Below, piece by piece: positions 50,123-62,800 of a stretch of 64,000 nt of DNA. The position numbers were made by a program, and so were the translations under genes. The stretch's first letter is position 1. Each line of letters starts with the position of its first letter. The notes under the pieces are model-generated. The model was not told where the DNA came from. It ran no database searches and was given only the letters and a program-made list of their open reading frames with translations. Origin of the DNA: Pseudomonas mosselii (GTDB lineage Bacteria > Pseudomonadota > Gammaproteobacteria > Pseudomonadales > Pseudomonadaceae); the NCBI RefSeq assembly GCF_005796105.1, contig NZ_VAUO01000002.1, forward strand, positions 62,001-126,000. The letters run 5' to 3'.

Positions 50123-50317
50123 CTTAGAAGCAAGAGCACCGAGCAAGAGCAAGAGCAAGAGCAGCAGAATTATTTGTTTGAAGTGATGAATGTATTTCGC
50201 AGTGGATGGCACCGGCTACGCCGGTGTTCGCGGGGCGAGCCCGCCCTCATAGAACTACACATAACTTGTTGATTTAGAAGGAATCTGTGGGAGCGGGCAA
50301 GTCGGGGCGCCGAACCG

Positions 50318-50436
50318 CCGCTCCCACAGGGTACGCGGCGCGCTTGCGAAATCAGTTCTCTGCGCGACAGCGCAGCCCAAAGGGCTGGGTAATCTCCTAC
50401 AGGTACAGAGCTGGGTTCAGGCTGGGCGCAGTCCTG
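50318..50436. repeat. Dispersed 119-bp repeat, copy 2
   Basis: Same length and orientation as 29999-30117, with about 93% identity counted by eye. It lies in the loop of the long inverted repeat. Confidence 0.85.
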
Positions 50437-50474
50437 TAATCCCGAGGCCCCACAACTGCAACTAGCGGTTAGCT

Positions 50475-50791
50475 GCGCAAGTACAGGCGCCACCCGTAAC
50501 TTCGCGACTTCAGTAGGCCGAGCGGAGGTGGCTGGAGGGCCCAAGGTGCGCAGCACCCTTCGGCGCAGCCGAAGGCGCGAGATGTAGACTTGCGTAGCAA
50601 GTCGGAGGCCGCGCGGGCCCGCAAGTCACCGCAGCGAGGGAACCCCGGAGCGAAGCGCAGGGGCCGAATGAATGGAGCGAGCATTTTTTGGTTCCTTTTT
50701 GATGCTTCAAAAAGGGACCCGCCGTAAAGGCGGAAAGTTGACTCAAAGTCGACATCACTAATGAATGCGCATAAATCTATAAAAACAAACC
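50475..50791. repeat. Right arm of the long diverged inverted repeat
   Basis: Reverse complement of 49811-50122 with substitutions and small indels. It keeps TGTAGACTTGCGTAGCAAGT (about 50584-50603) and ends with AAAAACAAACC. Confidence 0.8.
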
Positions 50792-50873
50792 AGTAACCAA
50801 GCAAACCAACACGAAACCCGCGCCAAATCCAGACCAGGGCGTACACTTGCTCCCTGCGAAGAAGGATCCCCCG

Positions 50874-51641
50874 ATGACCACCGGCCCCCTCCTCACCTTA
50901 CGCCACTACCACAACGACCTGATCGCCCACAGCCACGACCACCCACAACTGGTGTTCGGCCTCCACGGCCGCCTGGACTTCGAGGTACAAGGCCAAGGCG
51001 CCCGAATAGACCGCCAAAGCCTGATCGTAGTCCCCGCCGGAGCCCACCACACCTGCGCCAGCGCCACCGGCAGCCACTGCCTCGTCCTGGACATCCCAAG
51101 CGACCATTGGCTCAGCGACCAACTAGGCGCCCACGCCGACGCCAGCCGCCGCCTGCTCGACCACCCCGCCGCCCTCGGCCTGGACAACCGCCAGCAGCAA
51201 TTGGTGGACTGGCTCGCCGCAAGCCCGGTGGACGACCCACTGATCGCCCGCCAAGGCGCGGCACTGCTGCTGGCCAGCCTCAACCCGCAGGCCACCGCCC
51301 AGATCAAACCCAGCACTCGCCTGCCCTACACCGCCTTCGACGCGCATATCGAGCAGCACGCCGCCCACCCGTTGCAGGTAGCCGACCTGGCCCGCCTGGC
51401 CGGCCTGTCCAGCGCGCGCCTGCATGCACGCTTCATCCAGGAATGTGCGATGACGCCAATGGACTACATCCGTCAACGCCGCCTGTCGAAGGCCCGGCGC
51501 TTGCTGCACGAAACCCGTTTGCCGGTGGGCGAGATCGCAGCACAGGTGGGTTACGCGTCGCAGAGCGCGTTCTCGGCGGCAGTCTTGCGGGCGTTCGGTT
51601 GCTCACCACTGAGACTGCGGCGCGAGTCTGGCGACAACTGA
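50874..51641 (+). CDS. AraC-family regulator with cupin sensor domain
   Basis: A 255-aa regulator. The N-terminal 120 residues form a cupin (HYHNDLIAHSHDHPQLVFGL, VVPAGAHHTCAS), and the C-terminal 100 the HTH pair (VADLARLAGLSSARLHARF, VGEIAAQVGYASQSAFSAAV). I use ATG 50874, preceded by AAGGATC. The EamA exporter gene follows after 81 bp in the same direction and is the likely target. Confidence 0.9.
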   Translation: MTTGPLLTLRHYHNDLIAHSHDHPQLVFGLHGRLDFEVQGQGARIDRQSLIVVPAGAHHTCASATGSHCLVLDIPSDHWLSDQLGAHADASRRLLDHPAALGLDNRQQQLVDWLAASPVDDPLIARQGAALLLASLNPQATAQIKPSTRLPYTAFDAHIEQHAAHPLQVADLARLAGLSSARLHARFIQECAMTPMDYIRQRRLSKARRLLHETRLPVGEIAAQVGYASQSAFSAAVLRAFGCSPLRLRRESGDN

Positions 51642-51722
51642 CGCAAGGCTGGCGACAGCAGGCGTTTGCCCTGAGCGTTAGACTTGGCCAGTTGCATCAA
51701 CATCGCCTGCAAAAGGACTCCC

Positions 51723-52613
51723 ATGAACCACCGCACCGCCCTCGGCGCCCTGCACATCGGCGCGCTGTTCTTCGGCCTAACCGGCGTCTTCGGCAAACTG
51801 GCCAACAGCGCCAGCCCCTCGATCATCGTCTTTGGCCGCGCCGTCTTCGCCGTGCTCGCCCTGGGCCTGTTCGCAGGCTTCACGCGCCAGGCCTGGCAGA
51901 CATTGAGCAGGCCCGACCTGCACCGCCTGTTGCTGGGCGGGGTGTTGCTGGCTGGACACTGGGTAAGTTTCTTCATCGCCGTAAAGGTAGGTGGTGTAGC
52001 CATCGCCACGCTGGGCTTCGCCAGCTTCCCGGCATTCACGGTGATCCTCGAAGGGCTGCTGTTCCGCGAACGCATCCGCCGTAACGAGGCCCTGTTGGTA
52101 GTGTTGGTGAGTATCGGCCTGGTACTGGTGACGCCTGAGTTCGACCTTGCCAGCAAAGCCACTGGCGGGCTGCTCTGGGCGTTGCTCTCAGGTTTGCTGT
52201 TCTCGTTGCTGTCGCTGACCAACCGTGCCGGTTCTGGGCGCCTGCCGGCCGCCCAGGCGGCGCTCTGCCAAAACTTCGTGGTCGGCCTGTGCCTGTTGCC
52301 GTTCGCAGCCCCCGGTCTGGGTGCGGTAGCACCGCTGGACTGGCTGTGGATCGCGCTGCTGGGCATCTTCTGCACCGGCATTGCGCACAGCCTGTTCGTC
52401 GCCGCGCTGGCCGTGATCAAGGCACGCACCGCCGCCGTGGTGTTCGGCATGGAGCCGGTCTACGGCATCGCCGTGGCGTGGGCAATATTCGCCGAAACCC
52501 CGACCTTGCGCATGCTCGCAGGCGGAGCGCTGATCATCTTCGCCATCGTGCTGTCCAGTCGCCTGGCGGCCGAGCAGCCGCCACGCCAGAGTACGCTCAC
52601 CGAGGACACTTAA
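51723..52613 (+). CDS. EamA/DMT-family transporter
   Basis: A 296-aa inner-membrane protein with ten hydrophobic helices from two EamA repeats (LHIGALFFGLTGVFGKLANS at the start; GLLWALLSGLLFSLLSLTNR at about 150). Relatives export amino acids or metabolites. The ATG at 51723 is preceded by AAAAGGA. It converges on the SelW-like gene with no base between the stop codons. Confidence 0.9.
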   Translation: MNHRTALGALHIGALFFGLTGVFGKLANSASPSIIVFGRAVFAVLALGLFAGFTRQAWQTLSRPDLHRLLLGGVLLAGHWVSFFIAVKVGGVAIATLGFASFPAFTVILEGLLFRERIRRNEALLVVLVSIGLVLVTPEFDLASKATGGLLWALLSGLLFSLLSLTNRAGSGRLPAAQAALCQNFVVGLCLLPFAAPGLGAVAPLDWLWIALLGIFCTGIAHSLFVAALAVIKARTAAVVFGMEPVYGIAVAWAIFAETPTLRMLAGGALIIFAIVLSSRLAAEQPPRQSTLTEDT

Positions 52614-52895
52614 TCAGCGGTCGTTGTGGCCAAGGTCGCGCTGCGGATCGATCTGGTCGCGCACCCGTTGCTTGAGCACCTTGGCTTCGGGAAAACCACC
52701 ATCGGCCTTGCGCTCCCACAACTGCACGCCGTCACAAGTGATCCGAAACACCCCGCCAGTGCCAGGCTCCAGGGCCACTTGGCCAAGATCGTCAGCGAAG
52801 GTGCTGAGCAGTTCCTGGGCTAGCCAGGCGGCGCGCAGCAGCCATTGGCATTGGGTGCAATAAGTAATGACGATGTATGGCTTTCTGTCGGACAT
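52614..52895 (-). CDS. SelT/SelW/SelH-family thioredoxin-like protein
   Basis: A 93-aa protein with the family redox motif CTQC (residues 11-14 in VITYCTQCQWLLRAAW), a cysteine form of the CxxU found in selenoproteins, and the later GVFRITCDGVQLWERKADGG. It is probably a cytoplasmic thiol-redox protein of unknown partner. Its ATG follows the MarR gene's stop by one base (TGACATG), so the two are translated together. Confidence 0.9.
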   Translation of the reverse strand: MSDRKPYIVITYCTQCQWLLRAAWLAQELLSTFADDLGQVALEPGTGGVFRITCDGVQLWERKADGGFPEAKVLKQRVRDQIDPQRDLGHNDR

Positions 52896-52896
52896 G

Positions 52897-53334
52897 TCAG
52901 GATTTTTCGAGATTGCCGAGGATCTTCGCATGCACGCGCATACACGTCTCAAGGTCAGCCTCGTCGACGCCGGTGAACAGCTCAAGCCGCAGGGCATTGG
53001 CAATCGTCTCGATCTGCTCGATCAACGGTGTGGCCGGCGGGCACAGCAGGATCTTCTTGGCCCGACGATCCTCCATCACCGCCTGGCGACGGACCAGGCC
53101 CTGGCTTTCCAGGCTGTCGAGCAAACGGGCCAGCGTTGGGCCCTCGACACCGACGCTCTGGGCCAATTCGCGCTGCGTGGGCGCCTCGTCGAAGCGCGCC
53201 AGGTGCAACAGCACCAGCCAGCGGGCCTGGGACAGGTTGAGCCCGGCCAGGCGGCGGTCCAATTCGGCTCGCCAACCCCGGGACATCTGGGCCAGCTGCA
53301 TGCCAAAGCGGTGTTGGTTGTCGGTCAGGGGCAT
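52897..53334 (-). CDS. MarR-family regulator (SlyA-like)
   Basis: A 145-aa winged-helix dimer. TQRELAQSVGVEGPTLARLL (about 53-72) is the recognition helix region and VMEDRRAKKILLCPPA the wing. Two cysteines lie in the C-terminal part (LLCPP, LETCMR). Members respond to phenolic compounds or to oxidants. It is coupled to the SelW-like gene. Confidence 0.9.
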   Translation of the reverse strand: MPLTDNQHRFGMQLAQMSRGWRAELDRRLAGLNLSQARWLVLLHLARFDEAPTQRELAQSVGVEGPTLARLLDSLESQGLVRRQAVMEDRRAKKILLCPPATPLIEQIETIANALRLELFTGVDEADLETCMRVHAKILGNLEKS

Positions 53335-53453
53335 AAGTAACTCGATGAATAAAACTAATTGTTAGTCAGCTAATCATGCTCGCCCCGATCAGGCAAGACC
53401 GTTAGCCGTCAACGGATATGACCAAGGTCAGTCAATAGCGCAAATGCCCTCGA

Positions 53454-55601
<2,148 letters not shown>

Positions 55602-55844
55602 TTGCCACTCCAAAATCGCCGCACCAACCTGCACACAGGCTGGACGATAAACCCGCCGCACGCGCACCGAATGCGTAAGCGGTTTTTGCCAAGTGGGCGA
55701 AAACGCCCCCGGCATGAAAAGCCGCGCAGTATACCCGAGTGCTCCACGCCCCGGCATGCCCCGGTGACAGACGTTCCCTTTACCCTGCCAGCGCCGCAAG
55801 GTGCTAGAATTCACTATCGTTTATTCCCCCAAGGTAGCCCTGTA

Positions 55845-56432
55845 ATGTCCTTCGCCGAGCAACTGACCCGCCTGCAAGCCTTCCTCGACGCCGACGAACT
55901 GCACGAAGAAGCACTGGACTATGTCGCCGCGCACGGCTACCTGACCGCGCTGTCGATCTGCTCGGAGGAAGTGCCAGAGCGTGAGTGGATCGATGCGCTG
56001 TTCGCCGAGGAACCGCACTACGCCAGCGACGCCCAGCGCACCGAGATCGAAGCCACTCTGATCGCGCTCAAGGGCCACATCGCCCGCCAACTGGCCAGCG
56101 ACGAAGAATTCGACCTGCCTTGCGAGCTGGACCTGACCGACGAGCCGGACGACTCCGACCTGCGCGGCTGGTGCATCGGCTTCATGGAAGGCGTGTTCCT
56201 GCGTGAAGAGGCCTGGTTCGAGAACGCCGAAGAAGAAGTCAGCGAAATGCTGCTGCCGATCATGGTCGGCTCGGGCCTGTTCGACGAACAACCAGAGTTC
56301 GCCGATATCGCCAGCAATGCCAACCTGCAGGACGACATGATCGTGCAAATCCCCGAGGCACTCAGCGCACTGTTCCTGCTGCTGCACGCTCCAGAAGAGA
56401 AACCGGCTCTGCTCAAGCCTCGCCACCACTGA
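55845..56432 (+). CDS. YecA/YgfB (UPF0149)-family protein
   Basis: A 195-aa acidic, helical protein (MSFAEQLTRLQAFLDADELH at the start; GWCIGFMEGVFLREEAWFEN about 106-125). The family includes YgfB, which affects antibiotic resistance genes in P. aeruginosa, and YecA with a zinc tail that is absent here. Function unknown. It diverges from recQ and is followed after 5 bp by the YbaN-like gene. Confidence 0.87.
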   Translation: MSFAEQLTRLQAFLDADELHEEALDYVAAHGYLTALSICSEEVPEREWIDALFAEEPHYASDAQRTEIEATLIALKGHIARQLASDEEFDLPCELDLTDEPDDSDLRGWCIGFMEGVFLREEAWFENAEEEVSEMLLPIMVGSGLFDEQPEFADIASNANLQDDMIVQIPEALSALFLLLHAPEEKPALLKPRHH

Positions 56433-56437
56433 TCGAG

Positions 56438-56806
56438 GTGGTGCGCTACCTGCTGCTGGCCGTCGGCTGGCTCAGCGTCGCGCTGGGGGTGGCGGGGATA
56501 TTCCTGCCGGTACTGCCCACCACGCCCTTTTTGCTGCTGGCAGCGGCCTGCTTTGGCCGCAGCTCGCCGCGCTTTCATGCCTGGCTGGTCCACCACCCGA
56601 AGCTCGGGCCTTGGATCCGCGACTACCTCAGCGGTGAAGGCATTCCGCTCAAGGGTAAGGTGTACGCGATTGGCCTGATGTGGGCGAGCATCAGCCTGTC
56701 TTGCTACTTGGTGCCGCTGTTCTGGGCACGCGTGTTCATGCTGACCAGCGCGGTACTGGTCAGCCTGTACATCCTGCGGCAGAAAACCCTGCGCCGACCG
56801 CACTGA
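56438..56806 (+). CDS. YbaN/DUF454-family inner-membrane protein
   Basis: A 122-aa membrane protein with three helices and the family segment GIFLPVLPTTPFLLLAAACF (about 20-39). Two GTG codons in tandem (56438 and 56441) can start it; relatives begin at the second (VRYLLLAVGW). The function is not known. It is coupled to the YecA-type gene. Confidence 0.87.
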   Translation: MVRYLLLAVGWLSVALGVAGIFLPVLPTTPFLLLAAACFGRSSPRFHAWLVHHPKLGPWIRDYLSGEGIPLKGKVYAIGLMWASISLSCYLVPLFWARVFMLTSAVLVSLYILRQKTLRRPH

Positions 56807-56895
56807 ACGCATCACAGCCTGCTCTGCGCTGAGCTGCCGGGCACTGCTGATCTGCCCCCAGCGCCCTCACCTGCAAACGCCGCCGGCAACGGCAG

Positions 56896-59800
56896 CTACA
56901 CCGTATCCACCTTCAACGAATGATCATTGAGCATGCCGTTGATGATGGTCGCGGTGTCATGCCCTGCGGCGATCAACCCGCCCGCCCCGGCCGAGACGCC
57001 ATAGTGCTGGGCAAGGTCTACTCCGGCCAGTTCGATGCTCTGGCTGTGCGCACCACCGCCAACATGGCTGACCTCGATGGTCGACACCACATTGGCCCCA
57101 GTACCACTGACCTTGAAGCTCAGCAACTCGTCCAACGAGGTTGCACCGCCCTGTTCAGCCTGCAAGAGCTGCGACAGGTCCAGATGATCGCTGCCCGGGG
57201 TGAAGTCGATGACCGTGTCATGACCACTGTCGCCCTTATGCCAAACGAACGTATCGCTACCCTCGCTGCCTTTGAACGTCTGTTCAGTGGCCTGACCATA
57301 CAGCTCGTCGTGGTCAGGGCCTAGCAGATTTTCCATGCCCGCCCCGGTCTTGGCGCTTCCAGCGTTGTCTGCTGAGTGAACGGGGTGCTCGCTTGCCGAC
57401 GGATGCGGCTGACTGCCGCCATGCCTCACCGCGTCATCGGCCAGGCGCTGCCCCCCGTACCCGGCCTGGGCATCGTCACGATGCTCGTCATGTCCTGTGT
57501 CTTCAGGCCCCTTGCCAGCCTGGCTGTAATCCACCGCCAGGTTCAGTTTGTAGTTTTCCGCAGCCTTGCTGCCGCCCACGCTGTCGGCCATGTTGGTCAC
57601 GCGGATGCTGTACTGCCCGTCATGGCTTGCCGTGAAGCTGCCGCCATCGGCCAAGGTCTGGTAGCTGCCGCCAGCATCCTTCCAGGCCAGCACCAGGTTA
57701 CCGGCAGGGCGATCGTGGTCGAGGGTCAGCGTCTCGCCCTTGTGCAGGTTGACAGTGAAGCGGTCCTCGGCATTGGCGCCGCCCACTGCGCCCAGGTAAC
57801 CCGCCACCACCAGCGCGGCGGTCATGCTGCCCGCAAGGCCGGTGAATTCGCTGCGCGCCAAGTCGCGGTACTGGTTCGCCGCCTTGTTTTCCGGGGCATC
57901 GAAACGAATCACCTGGGCTTGACTGGCTGCGCCGGCGTCGTGATGACTTTGCGCTTGCTGGCCAGGTCCACGCCCCTGATCGTCGCAGTCTGCCGGTTTG
58001 CCGTCCTTGACGTTGAGGGTGATGGTCGTGGTGCTTTCGTCACCGTCGGCATCGCGGATGGTGTAGACAAAGGTGTCGCTGGCCCACGCTGGCAAGTGGT
58101 GATTCGAATAGGCGTGGTAGGTGCCCATGCCTTGGGCGTCGAGGACGAGATAACCGTACTGCCCGGTGATCTGCTCACCCACATGGCCGATGGCCGAGGT
58201 GGAGGTGTCGCCACCCGCGCGTACACCGACCACGTACTGGCCGTCGGCGCGCACGTCGGCGCCAATCACATCGTTGGCCAGCACATTACCGCTGACGCTG
58301 CCGCCTTGGCTGACATCAGCGTAATCGCAATGTGCCTGGGGCACGTCGTCGACGATGTTGATGACGATGGTGCTGGTGGTGGTATTGCCCAGCGAATCCT
58401 TCACTTGGTAGGTGAAACTTTCGCTGACCACGTTCGCACCGTCGTTGGCGTGGGTTGGCGAATTGGGCGCAGAGGTCAGGGTATAGGTGTAGCTACCATC
58501 GGCGTTGAGCAGTATCTGCCCGTACTGCCCCATGGCATTGCCCACCAAGCTGAAGGTCAGCGCACCGACCCCGCCACTCACGGCATCGGCCACCGAACCG
58601 CTGGCGGTCTCGGCACTGGAATGCGGATCGCTGCCCACCACCGTGCCCGGCGCCAGGTCGTTGCCGGTCTTGCACAGGTCCAGGGCTTTCTCATACACCG
58701 TCACGTCACTGTCGACGCCAGCCACCAACTTGCAGTCCTGCACATTGATCTGGACGACCGTGGTGCTTTCATCGCCATCGGCGTCGCGGATGGTGTAGAC
58801 GAAGCTGTCGTAGGCCCACGGCGGCAACACGCTGTTGGCGTTGGCATGGTAAGTGGCGTTGCCTTGGGCATCGAGGGTCAGGTAACCGTACAAGCCAGTG
58901 ATCTGCTCACCCACGTGGCCGATGGCCGAGGTGGAGGTATCGTGACCTGCGCGTACACCGACCACGTACTGGCCATCTGCGCGCACATCGGCGCCAATCA
59001 CATCGTTGGCCAGCACATTACCGCTGACACTGCCGCCTTGGCTGACATCGGCGTAATCGCAATGTGCCTGGGGCACGTCGTCGACAATGTTGATGACGAT
59101 GGTGCTGGTGGTGGTATTGCCCAGCGAATCCTTCACTTGGTAGGTGAAGCTTTCGCTGACCACGTTCGCGCCGTCGTTAGCGTGGGTTGGCGAATTGGGC
59201 GCGGAGGTCAGGGTATAGGTGTAGCTACCATCAGCGTTGAGCAGGATCTGCCCGTACTGCCCCATGGCATTGCCCACCAAGCTGAAGGTCAGCGCACCGA
59301 CCCCGCCGCTCACGGCATCGGCCACCGAACCGCTAGCGGTCTCGGCACTGGAATGCGGATCGCTGCCCACCACCGTGCCCGGCGCCAGGTCGTTGCCGGT
59401 CTTGCACAGGTCCAGGGCTTTCTCATACACCGTCACGTCACTGTCGACGCCAGCCACCAACTTGCAGTCCTGCACATTGATCTGGACGACCGTGGTGCTT
59501 TCATCGCCATCGGCGTCGCGGATGGTGTAGACGAAGCTGTCGTAGGCCCACGGCGGCAACACGCTGTTGGCGTTGGCATGGTAAGTGGCGTTGCCCTGGG
59601 CATCGAGGGTCAGGTAACCGTACAAGCCAGTGATCTGCTCACCCACGTGGCCGATGGCCGAGGTGGAGGTATCGTGGCCTGCGCGTACACCGACCACGTA
59701 CTGGCCATCTGCGAGCACATCGGCGCCAATCACATCGTTGGCCAGCACATTACCGCTGACAGTGCCGCCTTGGCTGACATCGGCGTAATCGCAATGTGCC

Positions 59801-62800
59801 TGGGGCACGTCGTCGACAATGTTGATGACGATGGTGCTGGTGGTGGTATTGCCCAGCGAATCCTTCACTTGGTAGGTGAAGCTTTCGCTGACCACGTTCG
59901 CGCCGTCGTTAGCGTGGGTTGGCGAATTGGGCGCGGAGGTCAGGGTATAGGTGTAGCTACCATCAGCGTTGAGCAGGATCTGCCCGTACTGCCCCATGGC
60001 ATTGCCCACCAAGCTGAAGGTCAGCGCACCGACCCCGCCGCTCACGGCATCGGCCACCGAACCGCTAGCGGTCTCGGCACTGGAATGCGGATCGCTGCCC
60101 ACCACCGTGCCCGGCGCCAGGTCGTTGCCGGTCTTGCACAGGTCCAGGGCTTTCTCATACACCGTCACGTCATCCTCACCGGCCACCAGCTTGCAGTCCT
60201 GCACATTGATGGTGATGGTTGCGGTGCTCTCGTCGCCATCGGCATCGCGGATGGTGTAGACGAAGGTGTCGCTGGCCCACTGTGGCAGGGGCTGGTTGGC
60301 GTTGGCGTGATAAGTGCCATTACCGTCAGCGTCCAGGATCAGGTAGCCGTACACACCATTGATCTGCTCGCCCACATGGCCGATGGCCGAGGTGGAGGTG
60401 TCGCCACCCGCGCGTACACCGACCACGTAGTGGCTATCTGCGCGCACGTCGGCGCCAATCACATCGTTGGCCAGCACGTTGCCGCTGACGCTGCCGCCCT
60501 CGGTGACGTCGGCGAAATCACAATGCGCCTTGGGTACATCATCGACAATGCTGACATCCAACGAGCCACTGGCGGCGCTGCCGTCGAGGTCGGTCGCGGT
60601 GACGGTGAAGTGTTCCACCAAGCTGTTGGTGCCGTCGCCATTGGCGTGGGTTTCGTTGTCCAGCAGTTGATAGGTGTAGCTGACCACCCCGGTGTCCGGG
60701 TTGTAGCCGGTGATGGTCAAAGTGTTGCCCAAAGGCGTGGTGACCGACTGCGGGAAGCCTGCTGCCACGCCGTCATTGACCAGAATGATGCCCCCTACGG
60801 CCAGGGTTTTCAGGCCGTCCGGCGCGTTGACGATGAAGGTGCCGCCTTGAGTCAGGTCGGCAGGGTTGGGCGCACTGCCGTCGCAGAGGTTCTTCTCGTA
60901 GACCTTGATCTCCCCGCCTTCGACATCTAGCCCACAGAGCTTGACCGGATCATCGAGGTTCTTGATATCCAAGGTAAGCGTGGCCGTACTGGTATCGCCG
61001 TCGGCGTCCTTGATCGTGTAGGTGAAGTGTTCCACGCCCGCACCGCCGCCGAGCAACTGCTTGAAGTCCGGGTCGCTGGTGTCGAGGGTGTAGGTGTAGG
61101 AGCCGTCGGCGTTCAGCAGCAGGGTGCCGTAGGTGCCGGTGAAGCTGCCGCCCTGGACCATGCCGCCCGGCACGCGGTCGGCGCCCTGGGTGTCGTTGTC
61201 CAGCACATTGCCGGTCAGCTCGGTGTGCAGTTCAGTGGCAGGCGTGGCGTTTTGGTCATCCACCGCTTTGGGCACGTCGTCGATGATGTTCACGTCCAGC
61301 GAGCCGCTGGCGATGCTGCCGTCCCCATCGGTCGCGGTGACGGTGAAGTGTTCTGAAAGGCTGTTGGTGCCGTCGCCGTTGGCGTGGGTTTCGTTGTCGA
61401 GCAGTTGATAGGTGTAGCTGACCACCCCGGTGTCCGCGTTGTAGCGGGTGATGGTCAAAGTGTTGCCCAAAGGCGTGGTGACCGACTGCGGGAAGCCCGC
61501 CGCTACCCCACCGCTGACTACCGCAATGCCGCCCACGGTCAGGGTCTGCAAGCCATCCGGGGCACTGACGGTGAAGGTGCCGCCTTGGGTCAGCGCGCCG
61601 GTGTTCGGTGCACTGCCGTCGCCCAGGTGTTTTTCGTACACCGTCACTTCACCGCCCTCGACATCCAGGCCACAGAGCTTGACCGGGTCGTCGAGGTTCT
61701 TGATGTCGAGCGTCAAGGTGGCCGTGCTGGTATCGCCGTCGGCGTCCTTGATCGTGTAGGTGAAGTGTTCCACGCCCGTACCGCCGCCGAGCAACTGCTT
61801 GAAGTCCGGGTCGCTGGTGTCGAGGGTGTAGGTGTAGGAGCCGTCGGCGTTCAACAGCAAGGTGCCGTAGGTGCCGGTGAAGGCGCCGCCCTGGACCATG
61901 CCGCCCGGCACGCGGTCGGCGCCCTGGGTGTCGTTGTCCAGCACATTGCCGGTCAGCTCGGTGTGCAGTTCAGTGGCAGGCGTGGCGTTTTGGTCATCCA
62001 CCGCTTTGGGCACGTCGTCGATGATGTTCACATCCAGCGAGCCGCTGGCCACATCGCCGTCAGTGTCGCTGACCAGCACCGGGAAATGCTCGGACAGCAC
62101 GTTGTTGCCCGCCCCATCGGCATGCTGATCGGCACCGGTCAGCGTGTAACTGTAGCTCACCACGCCCGTGCCAGGGTTGTAGCCGGTGATCGTCAATGTG
62201 TTACCCAGCGCGGTCGTGATCGACTGACCAACCCCGGTGACCACGCCTGCGGTGACCACATTGATGCCGCCGACACTGAGGTTGAACACACCGTCCGGCG
62301 CCACCACGGTGAAGCTTCCGTGTTGGGTCAACTGGCTCGGATCGTTCACCGACCCTTGCGGCAAGTTGGCTTCGTCGAGGGTCAGCTCACCCGGCTCGAC
62401 ATCCAGTCCCACCAGCGTAACCGGATGATCCGGCGGCGTTGGGGTAAACGTGCCCGGGTTGCTGTCGTTGCTGCGCTCGCCCAGGTAGTCACGGGCCAGT
62501 TCCGGCACATTGTTGAAGCCCGCCGTAGGAAAACCAATGCTAGGGTCGACACGCCCGGCCACCTCGGTCAGCAGCACAAAGCTGTGTCCGCCGCCCAGCG
62601 CACCATTGCCACCAGGATTGGGGCCGGCGGCGGTGGCCTCGGCATCCTGGGTCGGGTCACTGCCGGCTGCAATGGCGCGTTGCAGTTGCTCCACATCGCT
62701 GAGCTGCGCTTCGCTGGGGACGGCATCAGGCGCATGCAGGTGGGGCGCGCGATTGGCAAGCAGCTCGGGCGTCATCTCAAGGCTGCTGTCACGCCCCAGC

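Larger units (their letters stand above)
49705..50873. other. Gene-free repeat region
   Basis: Nearly 1.2 kb without a credible gene. Short frames exist on both strands but they read through repeats. It holds two long inverted arms (49811-50122, 50475-50791), a copy of the 119-bp dispersed repeat (50318-50436), REP-like sequence near 50285-50330 and a simple GAGCAA repeat near 50128-50162. Confidence 0.75.

Noticed and set aside
49814-50758. Several 60-130-codon frames in the gene-free region
   Set aside because: They lie in inverted repeats and REP sequence, are rich in Arg, Ser and Pro, and lack ribosome binding sites.
57376-60930. An open frame of 1184 codons on the plus strand opposite the adhesin
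   Set aside because: It mirrors the repeats of the minus-strand gene. High GC and repeated codons keep the antisense frame open. The translation has no recognisable domain, while the minus strand shows clear secretion domains.
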